Shown here: piece by piece, positions 23,601 through 33,197 of the stretch
How the letters are laid out: the number at the start of each line of letters is the position of its first letter
Position numbering within the stretch: position 1 is the first letter of the stretch
NCBI GenBank assembly: GCA_964599375.1
Contig: CAZREW010000005.1
Span: 62,001-126,000 of the forward strand
Reading direction: 5' to 3'
DNA length: 64,000 nucleotides
Source: JAUWCL01 sp964599375
Lineage (GTDB): Bacteria > Krumholzibacteriota > Krumholzibacteriia > Krumholzibacteriales > Krumholzibacteriaceae
The notes under the pieces: generated by a model
Told to the model about the DNA's origin: nothing
The model's input: the letters and a program-made list of their open reading frames with translations, nothing else
The model's database searches: none
Translations under genes and position numbers: made by a program

Positions 23601-25313
23601 ATGTCAAATCTCGCGACCAGATATCTGACGGCCGTACTTGCCATTCTATCCCTGACAGCCGCCTTCCCGGCTCCGGGAGTCCCCGCAGGCAAGCCTGCCG
23701 AAGCGGAGCTGAAGACCAGCGTTATCACCGCTACCATCTACAGGGGGCAGGTCCAGGTCAGGCGATCGGGAGCCGTCACGCTCAAGAGCGGACAGGTCCG
23801 CATCTTCTGCGACGACCTGCCTTCCGGCTTCGACGCCGCTTCCCTCCAAGTCGAGGGGCATGGGACCGCGAAAGTCGGTATCATCGGCACTGACGCGATC
23901 AGGGTCCAGGAGGACCCGGCCGAGAACCCGAGATATACCGAACTGTACAAGAAGCTCGAAGCACTGGTGGCGCGCAGGGACTCGATCGACATCGAGGTGA
24001 ACGCGCTGCAGGTACGCCTGCAGTTTGTCGAGCAACTCGGCAGGCTTCCTATGCAGCAAACCCAGGCCAAGGAGTTTCCATCGGAGATATTCCAGGTCGA
24101 CGGATGGAAGGCACTGATGGATTTCCTGCAGTCCGAGCGAACCGGCGCCGACGAGCGGGTCTACGCGCTTAACAGGAAGAAGCAGAAGACCGAGGAAGAC
24201 ATAAACTGGATAAAGCGCGAGATGCAGCTGATAAAGCAGGGCAACAGGTCGGGCTACCGTGTCGCGATCGACTGCGCCGTGGAATCCGCCGGGGACCTGA
24301 CGCTGGAGCTGACATACATAGTCCCGGGGGCGGAGTGGGTACCCGAGTACCGTATCGGTTTCGACCACAAGAATAAGGAAGTCGCACTGGTCTATAACGC
24401 GAGGATCAGGCAGACCACCGGCGAGGACTGGAAGGATGTCGACGTCACCCTGTCGACAGCGATGCCGCACGCGGGCGCGGCGCCGCCAGAACTGCAGCCG
24501 TATTACCTGAGCCAGAGGATGCTCAGGGCCAAGAAATCATTGATAATCGAAGACAGGGCAGAGAGCCTGACCGAGGCGGAAGAGCTATACCCCGGCATGC
24601 CGGATGAAGGGCTGCCTGTGCGCGGCGGCCGCGCCGGCTACGTTGAGGCGGAGGTCGCCTCGTCGGAATTCGCCGCGAGTTTCCACGTCCCCGCCAGGAT
24701 CGATCTCGAGACGGGGGCCGACTCGAAGAGGATACGCATCACCGGGGGAGAGATGCCCGCCGTGCTCTCGCTTTACACGGCGCCACGCCTCAGAAGCGAT
24801 GTGTTCGTAAAGGGCCTTGTCACTAATACGCTCGGAGCGCCCATCCTCGCCGGCGTAGCCGAGGTCTACATCGACACGGAGGCGCCGGGTGGAGGGAAAA
24901 GCTCGACGTTCGTAGGAAGGCAGCAGCTCGAGACTTTCGCCGGCGGGCAGGAGTTCCCGCTTCATCTCGGCGTCGACCAGGACGTGAAGGTCGAACACAA
25001 GCTCGAGAAGCGCGAGTACGTCGAGAAGGAGGGGAAGAAGTGGAGGAAGATCAGGTATCACTACCTGATCACCCTGGAGAACTTCAAGAAGGAAGCGGCA
25101 GAGGTCGTCCTGCAGGACAGGGTCCCCGTCTCGACGCTCAAAGAAGTAAAGGTAGAGGACGTCGACATCGCGCCCAAGCCCGACGAGTCAGGTGAGGACG
25201 GGATCATGACCTGGAACCTCAAGCCTGAAGCGGGCGGGAAGATCGAGATCAGAATAAGCTACACTATCGCGATGCCCGGCGAATGGCCGGAGCATACGAT
25301 CAACCTCGAATAG
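23601..25313 (+). CDS. DUF4139 (mucoidy inhibitor A-like) exported protein
   Basis: A 570-residue protein with a signal peptide (cleavage after about residue 27, FPAPGVPAG). An N-terminal beta domain of DUF4140 type (VITATIYRGQVQVRRSG) is followed by a coiled-coil hairpin (LYKKLEALVARRDSIDIE ... LNRKKQKTEEDINWIKREMQL). The DUF4139 beta-rich domain follows (LTYIVPGAEWVPEYRI, VTLSTAMP, LITLENFKKEAAEVVLQDR). Members affect envelope and mucoid phenotypes, but the mechanism is unknown. The start ATG 23601 follows AGGGGGAAAG; an upstream in-frame ATG at 23502 lies within the terminator hairpin and is unlikely. It converges with the gamma-glutamyltransferase gene. Confidence 0.8.
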   Translation: MSNLATRYLTAVLAILSLTAAFPAPGVPAGKPAEAELKTSVITATIYRGQVQVRRSGAVTLKSGQVRIFCDDLPSGFDAASLQVEGHGTAKVGIIGTDAIRVQEDPAENPRYTELYKKLEALVARRDSIDIEVNALQVRLQFVEQLGRLPMQQTQAKEFPSEIFQVDGWKALMDFLQSERTGADERVYALNRKKQKTEEDINWIKREMQLIKQGNRSGYRVAIDCAVESAGDLTLELTYIVPGAEWVPEYRIGFDHKNKEVALVYNARIRQTTGEDWKDVDVTLSTAMPHAGAAPPELQPYYLSQRMLRAKKSLIIEDRAESLTEAEELYPGMPDEGLPVRGGRAGYVEAEVASSEFAASFHVPARIDLETGADSKRIRITGGEMPAVLSLYTAPRLRSDVFVKGLVTNTLGAPILAGVAEVYIDTEAPGGGKSSTFVGRQQLETFAGGQEFPLHLGVDQDVKVEHKLEKREYVEKEGKKWRKIRYHYLITLENFKKEAAEVVLQDRVPVSTLKEVKVEDVDIAPKPDESGEDGIMTWNLKPEAGGKIEIRISYTIAMPGEWPEHTINLE

Positions 25314-25364
25314 GCCGGCCTGACGGCGTTCATGCACCGGGGGGCGGCTATCGATGACCGTCCT

Positions 25365-27080
25365 TCAGTACCCCAGCGCGCAGCCGTCCTTGCGCGACTC
25401 TGTGCCTCCGATCAGGACGTTCCTGTCGCGGTCCCACCAGATCCCCTGGTACCCACCGAACCCGCCGTTGTCCTTGCCGATCGAGTGGCCGCGCGCCATG
25501 AGCTCACGGATCACTTCGGGAAGGATCCCGCTCTCGAAGACCACTCTGCCTCCGTCGGTCATGACCTGCCCGGTCGGCTGCGACGATCCGTCGTGCCTTA
25601 TCCTCGGGGCGTCTCCCGCCTCCTGTATCCCCATCCCGAAGTCGATTATGTTGCACAGGACCTGGACGTGGCCCTGCGGCTGCATCGATCCGCCCATCAC
25701 TCCGAAAGCGAATACCGGCTGCCCGTCCCTGGTCACCATCGCCGGGATAATCGTGTGGAACGGCCTCTTACCCGGCTCGAGCGCGTTGGGGTGCGATGGA
25801 TCGAGGTTGAACAGAGCGCCGCGGTCCTGTATGCAGAACCCGAGCCCGTCGGGAACGGGACCCGAGCCGAAGCCGGCGTAATTGCTCTGGATCAGTGACA
25901 CGAAGTTACGGTCCTTGTCGGCCACCACGAGATACGTGGTCTCGCCTCCCTCGAGCAGCGGGTCGCCCGCCTCGATCTGCCTCAGCGCCCTGTCGTGGCT
26001 GATAAGCTCCCGGCGCCTCGCCGCGTACTGCTTTGACACGAGACCGCCGACTGGGATGTCGTTGAAGTCGGGGTCGGAGTAGAACCTCGCCCTGTCCTCG
26101 AAAGCGAGCTTCTTCGCCTCGATCAGGTAATGGAGGTAGTCGGCGCTCCCGAAACCCATCGAGGCGATGTCGTAGGCCTCGAGGATGTTCAGCATCTGCA
26201 GCACCGCGATCCCCTGCCCGTTCGGCGGCAGCTCCCAGACCTCGTAGCCCCGGTAGCCCGTGCCGACCGGTTCGACCCACGTCGATGTGTGCTTCGCGAA
26301 ATCGTCGTAACGCAGGTAACCGCCGTGCTCCCGGCAGAACCTGTCTATGGTCCTGGCGATCTCACCTTCGTAGAACGCGTTGCGGCCGCCCTTGACGATC
26401 ATACTGAGAGTGCCGGCGAGGTCTGGATTGCGGAATATCTCCCCCTTGCGGGGAGCCGCCCCGCCCGGCATGTACGTTGCGGCGAAATTAGGCTGGTCCT
26501 TGAGCCGCCTGCTGCCGAGATCCCAGTAATAGGCGATAACCTCCGTTACGGGGAACCCATCTTCGGCGTACCTTATCGCCGGGGCGAGGATATCCTTCAT
26601 CGAGAGCTTTCCGAACCTGCCGTGAAGCTCGTACCACCCGTCCACGCAGCCGGGGACTGTCTGCGGCACGAAACCAGTGTAGGGAAGATACTCCTCGTAC
26701 CCCGCCTTTGCCGCTTCCTCGATAGTGAGCAGCCCGGGGCAGCGCCCGCTCGCGTTGAGCCCGTAGAGCTTCTGCGTCTTCGCGTCCCATACGATCGCGA
26801 AGAGGTCGCCGCCGACGCCGTTCGCCACGGGCTCCATCAGCCCGAGCGCCGCGTTGACCGCGATCGCCGCGTCGACTGCGGTCCCTCCCTTCTTCAGTAT
26901 GTCGATCCCGATCTGCGCGGCGAGAGGGTGGGCGCAGCATACCATGCCGTGCTCGGCGATCACCTCGGAGCGCGAAGCGTCCATCCGCCCCGTCAACCTG
27001 TCGAAGGATTGAGCATCCTCGGGAAGCAGTACCGCCAGGGCCAGCGGCAGCAGGAGAAGCAGGATCATTCCGTTATTCAT
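25365..27080 (-). CDS. ggt: Gamma-glutamyltransferase (GGT), exported
   Basis: A 571-residue N-terminal-nucleophile hydrolase precursor. It has a signal peptide (1-25), a first glutathione-site region GMVCCAHPLAAQIGIDILKKGGTAVDAAIA, and the autocleavage/nucleophile site GGETTYLVVADKDRN with T381 as the likely nucleophile. The small subunit contains SNYAGFGSG and GGSMQPQGHVQVLCN, and the end is the usual GGTESRKDGCALGY. It should transfer or hydrolyse gamma-glutamyl groups of glutathione-like peptides in the periplasm. The usual TTH is TTY here, a modest change. Length and motif order match the family. Confidence 0.9.
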   Translation of the reverse strand: MNNGMILLLLLPLALAVLLPEDAQSFDRLTGRMDASRSEVIAEHGMVCCAHPLAAQIGIDILKKGGTAVDAAIAVNAALGLMEPVANGVGGDLFAIVWDAKTQKLYGLNASGRCPGLLTIEEAAKAGYEEYLPYTGFVPQTVPGCVDGWYELHGRFGKLSMKDILAPAIRYAEDGFPVTEVIAYYWDLGSRRLKDQPNFAATYMPGGAAPRKGEIFRNPDLAGTLSMIVKGGRNAFYEGEIARTIDRFCREHGGYLRYDDFAKHTSTWVEPVGTGYRGYEVWELPPNGQGIAVLQMLNILEAYDIASMGFGSADYLHYLIEAKKLAFEDRARFYSDPDFNDIPVGGLVSKQYAARRRELISHDRALRQIEAGDPLLEGGETTYLVVADKDRNFVSLIQSNYAGFGSGPVPDGLGFCIQDRGALFNLDPSHPNALEPGKRPFHTIIPAMVTRDGQPVFAFGVMGGSMQPQGHVQVLCNIIDFGMGIQEAGDAPRIRHDGSSQPTGQVMTDGGRVVFESGILPEVIRELMARGHSIGKDNGGFGGYQGIWWDRDRNVLIGGTESRKDGCALGY

Positions 27081-27131
27081 CTCTATCCCTCTCTTTTCAT
27101 ATTTGCGCGAGACCGGCGTGCCCGTTCCGGT

Positions 27132-27189
27132 ACATCCGGCCCGGCCCGCGCGTCACAAGCCCGCTACCACTGCACATCCGGCCCGGCCC
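27132..27189. repeat. 16-nt direct repeat at the 3' end of the S9 peptidase gene
   Basis: ACATCCGGCCCGGCCC occurs at 27132-27147 and again at 27174-27189. The second copy encodes the last residues of the peptidase and the first lies just past its stop, so it may mark a small duplication or slippage event. Confidence 0.5.
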
Positions 27190-29239
27190 CTATCCAGCGC
27201 CTGAGCCATCCGTGGAACTCACCATACCAGAAGATCGAGTTTTGCGGAGTGAGCACCCAGTGGTTCTCGTCGGGGAAATAAATAAATCTCGCTGGCACGC
27301 CCTTCTGCTTGAGCATGCCGTACGCCTCCAGCCCGTTGCCTACGGGAACGCGGTAGTCGAGCTCACCGTGCACGATGAGCGTCGGCGTGACGTAATCCTT
27401 CATGTTGTGCGCCGGAGACCAGCGGGTCACCTTGTCCACGCTGTCCCACGGGTTCCCACCGTAAGCGCGCGGCCTCCCGAACGTCCAGTCCGAGCCGAAC
27501 TGCACCAGCAGGTCGAAAACGCCGGCGTGATTGATCGCGCACGCGAACCTGTCGGTCTGAGTCGCTATCCAGCTCACGAGGTACCCGCCGTAGCTGCCAC
27601 CGGCGACCGCCATCCGCTTCTCGTCGATAAAGCCCTTCTCGAGCATGACGTCGACCGCGGCCATCACGTCGAGGAACGGCTTGCGGCCCTGCTCGCCGGT
27701 GATCGCGTCCGCGAAATCCTGTCCGAACGTCGACGAGCCGTGGAAGTTGACCATCGCCAGGACGTAACCCGGGGCGGCGAAGAGCTGAGAGTTCCATCTC
27801 GGGTGGAAATCGTCACCGAACGTCCCGTGAGGACCACCGTGAACGAGGACGAGAAGCGGCCATTTCTTCGTCCGGTCCTCGTCGCTGAAGAAAGGCGGAT
27901 ACATGACGAACATCTGGACGTCCTCGCCGTCGGCTCCCTTGAACCAGACATCCTCCATCCGTCCCCATTCTATGCCCGCGAGGAGCTCGTCGTTGAGATC
28001 GGTGAGCTTCCTGAGGCCTTTGCCGTTCACCTTTATAGAATAGACTGTGCCCGGCTGCGAGTTGTCCTGGTGCAGGAAGACGAGACGGCCCCTCGGAGTC
28101 ACGCCGACCGAGCCGTTAGACCCGCCGCGGTATATCTCCCTTACATCGCCGCCGTCGATCCTGACCGAAAAGAGCGATTCCATGGCGCGGTCGCCGGCTT
28201 CGAAATACACGGTCTTCGATTTCGCTCCTGTCACCCAGCCGGAAGGCGAGCGGTCGAACGACTCGGTCAGCAGTTTCTTCCCGAAGGTCTTGCGGTCGTA
28301 GCGTACAAGCCGCACTCGATCGCCGTAGAAGCCGACGATCTTCTGCGCGCCGTAGAGGATATACTTCCCGTCGGGCGTGTAATAGGGAGAGAAGTCGTTG
28401 GCCGGGTTCCTCGCCGTGAGGTTCTCAGGCTTCCCCGGGCTTTCCACATCGACAAGATATATGTCGGTGGTGAGCGAATCGTATGGCGCGCCGTAACGGA
28501 ACGCGGAGAAGGCGATCTCCCCGCCGTCGGGAGAGACATCGTAGCCGAGGCCGCTGGCTCCGGTCAGACGGTCCCAGCCGGCCATGAGGTCCCTTACTTC
28601 ACGCGTTCCGATGTCTATCACGAAGAGATGATTGACATATCCGTCCGTCAGCCAGTGGTCCCAGTACCGATAGAAGACGTCCTCGGTGACCTTCGCTGAG
28701 ACCTTGCTCCCGGCCCTCCTGTCTATCTCCACCTTCATCGAGTCGAGGTCCTGCTCGTATCCCGGCAGAACGGGAGAGACGAAGACTACGCGCCTGCCGT
28801 CGGGAAGCCACGTGGGACTCGATACGCCCAGGGGCATGTCGGTAATCTCTTCGGCCTCTCCTCCGCCGAGTGGGATTATCTGAAGCTGGGGCTTCTCGCC
28901 GTCGCGTTTCGCGGCAAAGGCCAGCATCCTGCCGTCCGGGCTCCAGGCGGGAGAGCTCTCCGACGTCTCGCCAGTCGTAAACCGCCTCGCTCCGCCGTCT
29001 TCCGTGTTGACGAGCCAGATATCTCCGTCTCCCCTGTTCTCTTCGATGTCGTATCCCGTCACTACGACCGCGGCCAGACGCCCGTCCGGCGAAAGCGCCA
29101 AAGAACCGAGCCGCTTAATCTTCCAGAGGTCCTCGGCCGTAAAGGCGCGCTTTCCCGCGGCCTCGCCGGCTGATACGGAAACGGCAGCTGCCAGAACGGC
29201 CGCGAGCAGTACCAGAACAGATCTGAGACGATCCTTCAT
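27164..29239 (-). CDS. Exported S9 family prolyl oligopeptidase/acylaminoacyl peptidase-like
   Basis: A 691-residue serine peptidase. A signal peptide (1-25) is followed by a TolB/WD40-like beta-propeller (about 30-430; repeated SPDGR.iAF blocks such as WSPDGRMLAFAAKRDGE) and a C-terminal alpha/beta-hydrolase domain. The catalytic triad is S549 (GGSYGGYL), D628 (GELDYRVP) and H660 (DENHWV). The family cleaves short peptides or N-terminal residues. ATG 29239 is preceded by GAGAGGAGAG; an in-frame start 36 nt earlier has none. It lies 83 nt upstream of the ggt gene on the same strand, and both could serve peptide scavenging together with the POT transporter. Confidence 0.88.
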   Translation of the reverse strand: MKDRLRSVLVLLAAVLAAAVSVSAGEAAGKRAFTAEDLWKIKRLGSLALSPDGRLAAVVVTGYDIEENRGDGDIWLVNTEDGGARRFTTGETSESSPAWSPDGRMLAFAAKRDGEKPQLQIIPLGGGEAEEITDMPLGVSSPTWLPDGRRVVFVSPVLPGYEQDLDSMKVEIDRRAGSKVSAKVTEDVFYRYWDHWLTDGYVNHLFVIDIGTREVRDLMAGWDRLTGASGLGYDVSPDGGEIAFSAFRYGAPYDSLTTDIYLVDVESPGKPENLTARNPANDFSPYYTPDGKYILYGAQKIVGFYGDRVRLVRYDRKTFGKKLLTESFDRSPSGWVTGAKSKTVYFEAGDRAMESLFSVRIDGGDVREIYRGGSNGSVGVTPRGRLVFLHQDNSQPGTVYSIKVNGKGLRKLTDLNDELLAGIEWGRMEDVWFKGADGEDVQMFVMYPPFFSDEDRTKKWPLLVLVHGGPHGTFGDDFHPRWNSQLFAAPGYVLAMVNFHGSSTFGQDFADAITGEQGRKPFLDVMAAVDVMLEKGFIDEKRMAVAGGSYGGYLVSWIATQTDRFACAINHAGVFDLLVQFGSDWTFGRPRAYGGNPWDSVDKVTRWSPAHNMKDYVTPTLIVHGELDYRVPVGNGLEAYGMLKQKGVPARFIYFPDENHWVLTPQNSIFWYGEFHGWLRRWIGAGPDVQW

Positions 29240-29367
29240 CGGGTCTCTCCTCTCAAGTGAAACCGGGTGCCTCATGAGACTACACGCTGGGTGGAGGCAG
29301 TGTCAACCGGGCGGCCCCGGCCTCCCTCCGCGATCCGTCGCTGAAAGGGCATAAGGGGAAAAGGATG

Positions 29368-29403
29368 ACGTAGGGGCCGCGGCTGATGCTGCGGCCCCTA
29401 CGT
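29368..29403 (-). terminator. Intrinsic terminator of sppA
   Basis: Perfect 13-bp stem ACGTAGGGGCCGC/GCGGCCCCTACGT with a 10-nt loop, 22 nt past the sppA stop. On the minus strand it is followed by CATCCTTTTCCCC, a weak T-tract. Confidence 0.7.
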
Positions 29404-29424
29404 GTCTCTCGATCGGGAGGAGGA

Positions 29425-31152
29425 TTATCTGATCTCCATCTCAGGCATCATGTTCATGCGGCGGCTGGTGACCATGTCCCATGTCTCCGAGACATCTTCA
29501 TGCACGAAGCGCCACACCACGTACCTGGCGGCGGTGGAGAATCCGCCTCCCGCCATAAGCGATTCTATGAACGACTGCGGCTGAGGGTAATGCACGATCG
29601 AGACCTTCTCGTCCTCCTTGACCTCCGCCAGCTCTCTGGCCATCTCGATCGCCCTGTCGAGGCCGCCCGTCCCGTCTATCAGGCCGTTTTCCACGCCCTG
29701 GCGCCCTGTCCAGACGCGGCCCATCGCGAGCTTTCCGGCCTCCTCGAAAGTCATGCCGCGGTGGTCGGCAACATCCTGCAGCCAGGCGTTGAACCCTTTC
29801 CAGTGGTCCTTCTCGAAGATCTGGCGCTCTTCCGGGGTAAAGTCGCTGAAGTCGGAGTACATCATCGCCCGGGGCCCCTTCGCAGCGAAGTCGTGGGTGA
29901 TACCGAGCATATCGTAGAACCCCTTCATATTGAACTTGGCGTTGATCGACCCGATCGACCCGGTGACCGTCGCCTTATCGGCGATCATCTTCGTGGCGCG
30001 ATAAGAGATCATGTACCCGCCCGAAGCTGCGACGTCGACCATCGACACGATTACCGGCTTTTCTTCGGCGGTGATCGCGACCTCGTGCCCCATCATGTCG
30101 CTGGCGAGGCTTTCTCCCCCTCCACTGTTGACCCTGAAGATCACGGCCACCACGTCCTTATCCCTGCGGGCCTTGCGGAGCTGCGCGTTGATCGACTCGT
30201 GCCCCATCATGATGCCGAACATCGGGTCGATCTTGCTGCTGCGGCCGCCTATCATGCCCTGCGCGTGCACGACCGCTATCTTCTTCTTGCCGCCCATGCC
30301 GAGTTCCTTCGGCTTGACCTTGGCGTAGGTGGCCTGGCTGACGGTCTCGAGGTCCTCACTGCCGCCTTTGAGCATGTCGACGAGCCCGTCCCAGTACATG
30401 GCTGAGTCGACGAAACCCGCCGCCACGGCGTCATCTATGGGAAACAGAGCCTTATCCATCGCCGCGATTATCTGCTCCTCGGTAAATCCACGGTCCTCGG
30501 CGAGAGCGGAGCAGTAGAGGTCCCAGTACTCATCGAGCATCCAGTCCTTGTTCTCTCGCGAATATTGCGACATGTCCTCGCGGGTGATCATCTCGGCGGC
30601 GCTCTTGTAGTCCTTGATCCTGTGAAGGTTGGGGTTGATGTGAAGCTTGTCCAGCGTTCCCTTGATGTGCTCCGTCGTGACCGAGAACCCGAGGAAATTC
30701 ATGTAGGCCGTCGGCGGCATGAAGAGCGAGTCGCAAGCGCCGGCGAGATAGTATGTGTGCCTGTTCATCGAATCCGAATACCCGTACACCTTCTTCCCCG
30801 ATGCCTGGACCTTCTTGACGGCCGCCCGCATCTCCTCGAGCATGCCCCGGCCAGCTCCGTTACTCGACGACATCTTGAATATCACGCCCTCTATACGGTC
30901 ATCGACGCGGGCCTTGTCGAGGTTGCAGAGGACTCGCGTGAGAGTCTCGCCCTTGCCGCCGATGACCTCTCCCATGAAGCTTGACGGGGGGTCGTATTCC
31001 GTTATGTCGCCGTACAGGTCGATGACCAGCCACGAACCCTTCTTGATCTCGGGCTTTTCCGACGTCTTGGAAGCGATTACGCCGACAATGACGACGATCA
31101 CCACCGTGATTGCAAGAAGAGAAGCAAAAAAGGACCTGAGGAACGATTTCAC
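29425..31152 (-). CDS. sppA: Signal peptide peptidase SppA, 67K type
   Basis: A 575-residue membrane-anchored S49 peptidase with two Clp-like halves. One N-terminal helix (about 8-28) anchors it. The general base is K183 in KDYKSAAEMITREDMS of the first half; the nucleophile is S377 in VAASGGYMIS of the second half, as in the E. coli long form. It degrades cleaved signal peptides in the membrane. The start codon is GTG with GGAGG 6 nt upstream. Its neighbours are other proteases, but there is no operon: the gap to the S9 gene holds its own terminator. The 168 nt before the gene show no other feature. Confidence 0.9.
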   Translation of the reverse strand: MKSFLRSFFASLLAITVVIVVIVGVIASKTSEKPEIKKGSWLVIDLYGDITEYDPPSSFMGEVIGGKGETLTRVLCNLDKARVDDRIEGVIFKMSSSNGAGRGMLEEMRAAVKKVQASGKKVYGYSDSMNRHTYYLAGACDSLFMPPTAYMNFLGFSVTTEHIKGTLDKLHINPNLHRIKDYKSAAEMITREDMSQYSRENKDWMLDEYWDLYCSALAEDRGFTEEQIIAAMDKALFPIDDAVAAGFVDSAMYWDGLVDMLKGGSEDLETVSQATYAKVKPKELGMGGKKKIAVVHAQGMIGGRSSKIDPMFGIMMGHESINAQLRKARRDKDVVAVIFRVNSGGGESLASDMMGHEVAITAEEKPVIVSMVDVAASGGYMISYRATKMIADKATVTGSIGSINAKFNMKGFYDMLGITHDFAAKGPRAMMYSDFSDFTPEERQIFEKDHWKGFNAWLQDVADHRGMTFEEAGKLAMGRVWTGRQGVENGLIDGTGGLDRAIEMARELAEVKEDEKVSIVHYPQPQSFIESLMAGGGFSTAARYVVWRFVHEDVSETWDMVTSRRMNMMPEMEIR

Positions 31153-31320
31153 GTCTCACCTCCAGGGGTGACGGAGTAAAAGTGATACTTCAGGGATATA
31201 TTGAAAATCACGCACACCAGCGTTTCGCGGAAGCGCACATGATGCCCAGTATGTCTCGATTACGCCTCAGCCGCGTTGAATGTTTCCCGCAGCCTCTCGC
31301 GCCGGGCCGCGGGGATATAT

Positions 31321-31794
31321 CTACAGTTTCTTCTTCATCTCGAAGAGCTGTATCATGTGCTGCTGCTCCTCGCCGATCAGCTCCTCGATGACCTTTTTCG
31401 ATTTCGGATCGACGAATGGGGCCAGTCCGCCGAAGAAAAGTATCGCGTCCTTCTCGAACCCGATGCCCGCGTCGAGCGCGGCTTCAGGTGTCTTGATCTG
31501 GCGGGCGAAAGACTCGGCATCGAGATTCTCGTAAAGGTCGCTGTCAACGACAGCGGCCATGTACTCATGGATCTCGCCCTGGTAAGACTCGGCGTAGTGG
31601 CCGCCCTTGACCTCGTCGCGGATCTTTTTGAACTTCTTTATATGCTGTTCCTCCCAGTCGCGCAGCTTGCCGAAGAGCCCGGCCAGCTCGGCATTGCCCG
31701 AAAACTGCTCGGCGGCCAGCGCGTAGAAGTCGCGGCGCTTGATCTCTTTCTCGATTCCGATCTCGACGATATCGGAAGGCTGAAGAATCGCCAT
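31321..31794 (-). CDS. Ferritin-like diiron protein (rubrerythrin-type, no rubredoxin domain)
   Basis: A 157-residue four-helix bundle. Diiron ligands are recognisable as IEKEIKRRDFY, DWEEQHIKKF (ExxH), GFEKDAILFF and GEEQQHMIQLFEM (ExxH). There is no cysteine pair, so the rubredoxin domain of classical rubrerythrin is absent. It may act as a peroxide-reducing or iron-handling protein. It lies between sppA and the heme-porin gene on the same strand, with a palindrome 51 nt upstream of its start. The protein is clearly distinct from the rubrerythrin near 54.1 kb and the ferritin near 53.2 kb. Confidence 0.8.
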   Translation of the reverse strand: MAILQPSDIVEIGIEKEIKRRDFYALAAEQFSGNAELAGLFGKLRDWEEQHIKKFKKIRDEVKGGHYAESYQGEIHEYMAAVVDSDLYENLDAESFARQIKTPEAALDAGIGFEKDAILFFGGLAPFVDPKSKKVIEELIGEEQQHMIQLFEMKKKL

Positions 31795-31844
31795 AAGGCA
31801 TCCCCCTTCTGCAGGTTACAGTGACATTTATGATAACGGTCCCG

Positions 31845-31858
31845 CCACGGATCCGTGG
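31845..31858. promoter_or_regulatory. Perfect 14-nt palindrome upstream of the diiron protein gene
   Basis: CCACGGATCCGTGG lies in the 91-nt gap between the heme-porin stop and the diiron protein start. It could be an operator, or the bottom of a weak hairpin; nothing else suggests a specific regulator. Confidence 0.3.
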
Positions 31859-31885
31859 ATCTCTTGGCGCAGGCCGTACTATACC

Positions 31886-33085
31886 CTAAAAAGCGGAGAC
31901 AAATCCACCGGTAAACCGGTAAGTCTCCTGCGTATCGTTGTAAGTGCCCTCGGCGGTGAGCCTCAGGTTGCGCCTGAGCAGCCAGCTGTAAGACAGGGTG
32001 CCGGAATTCAGGTCAAGATCCTTCTGCTGCGAGTCTATGTAATTGTACAGCAATATGATCCAGTGTCTTCCGTTCTCTCCCTGAGGAGCAAGGATCAGCT
32101 CGGCGAACCCGCCCCGAGTCTCTACCTTCGTTGCCCCGACAGTCTGGAGCCATGGGTTTTCGTCCTCCCGCCAGAGGTACTGAGCGTTGAGCTGCAGCTT
32201 GTCCGTCCAATCCAGGGTCCCGTCCACACCGGCGTACCAGTGTGCGTTCTCCGCCATTCCGCTCACTGTATTCACCTTCGTGTTGCATGAGTATCCGAAT
32301 CCGCCCACCCGAACGGGGCCGAGAGACTGTGATATTCTCAGGAAGAAGTTCTTCCAGTTGTCCTCGTCGAGGTACTCGCCTGCCGCCTCGCCCTTGCCGT
32401 TGCCGTTGACCACCTCGAAGACGGCGTCGAAGCCCGCGCTTGTGCCGAACGTGAACGTCAGCCCGCGGTCATAGGTGAGATCGGTGACCGTGCTGCCCAC
32501 CCTGACCTTGTAGATGTCGTAGTCCGCGTATGTGAGCCGCAGCTCGCGCTTGAAGAGCGGGTCGCAGACCTGGAACTGTCCGACCAGCATGTCGAAATCA
32601 ACGCCGAAGAGGTCGTTGAAGTGTATATAAGCGTCCTCTACGCCGGCGATCTCACCCTTCTCCGACATGAAGAAATAGAGGTAATACCCGATGTTTTTCG
32701 CGATACTTCCTCCGGAAAGCAGCTTCAGCCCGAACGGTGTCTGGAAATCGGTCCTGGTCGATTCCTTTTCGTAGTCATAGAGAAAATAGGCGTCGAACCT
32801 TATCGCGATGGGCAGCTCCCTCTGCAGAGTCAGAAGGTCGTCGCCCGTGTCAGGATAGAACCGCTTTGGTTCCTTGCCCTCGAGCCTGAAGCCGTTCGCG
32901 GCGAAATCATTCCCGTACTCTTTAAGCCGCGGGACCGGGGCATGGCATGTGGTGCAGGACATCCTGTATTTCCGCGCGAACGCCGGGATCGCGCCGGCAT
33001 TCTCTGGGACAAGCGCGGCCGCTGTGGTCACAGCCGCGACAGCCATTATGACTGACACTCTTAATCTCAACAATCGGGTCGGCAA
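31886..33085 (-). CDS. Exported porin-like protein with N-terminal c-type heme motif
   Basis: A 399-residue protein. After a signal peptide (1-32), one CXXCH heme site lies at residues 44-48 (CTTCH). The rest has alternating strand patterns and ends in an aromatic residue (FTGGFVSAF) as in outer-membrane barrels. Strands such as IRFDAYFLYDY, IGYYLYFFMSE and LSYSWLLRRNLRLTAEGTY recur through the protein. The start is TTG 33085 with GGGAGG 6 nt upstream. Proteins that pair a CxxCH entry domain with a porin-like barrel are known in bacteria that reduce or oxidise external substrates. A pentaheme cytochrome is encoded just upstream. Direct electron transfer is inference. Confidence 0.75.
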   Translation of the reverse strand: MPTRLLRLRVSVIMAVAAVTTAAALVPENAGAIPAFARKYRMSCTTCHAPVPRLKEYGNDFAANGFRLEGKEPKRFYPDTGDDLLTLQRELPIAIRFDAYFLYDYEKESTRTDFQTPFGLKLLSGGSIAKNIGYYLYFFMSEKGEIAGVEDAYIHFNDLFGVDFDMLVGQFQVCDPLFKRELRLTYADYDIYKVRVGSTVTDLTYDRGLTFTFGTSAGFDAVFEVVNGNGKGEAAGEYLDEDNWKNFFLRISQSLGPVRVGGFGYSCNTKVNTVSGMAENAHWYAGVDGTLDWTDKLQLNAQYLWREDENPWLQTVGATKVETRGGFAELILAPQGENGRHWIILLYNYIDSQQKDLDLNSGTLSYSWLLRRNLRLTAEGTYNDTQETYRFTGGFVSAF

Positions 33086-33197
33086 GACCTACCTCCCTTT
33101 CAGGCACTCGTGTTATCGCTGACTCATATCTGTTTCGTAACCGTATATTGCCCGAAGGCTTTCATCGCAGCGACGGATCGGCCTGCATAGCGCGCTT

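Noticed and set aside
27212..28699. Plus-strand open frame of 495 codons opposite the S9 peptidase gene
   Set aside because: It is a GC-bias shadow of the peptidase gene; the peptidase has a full catalytic triad and signal peptide.
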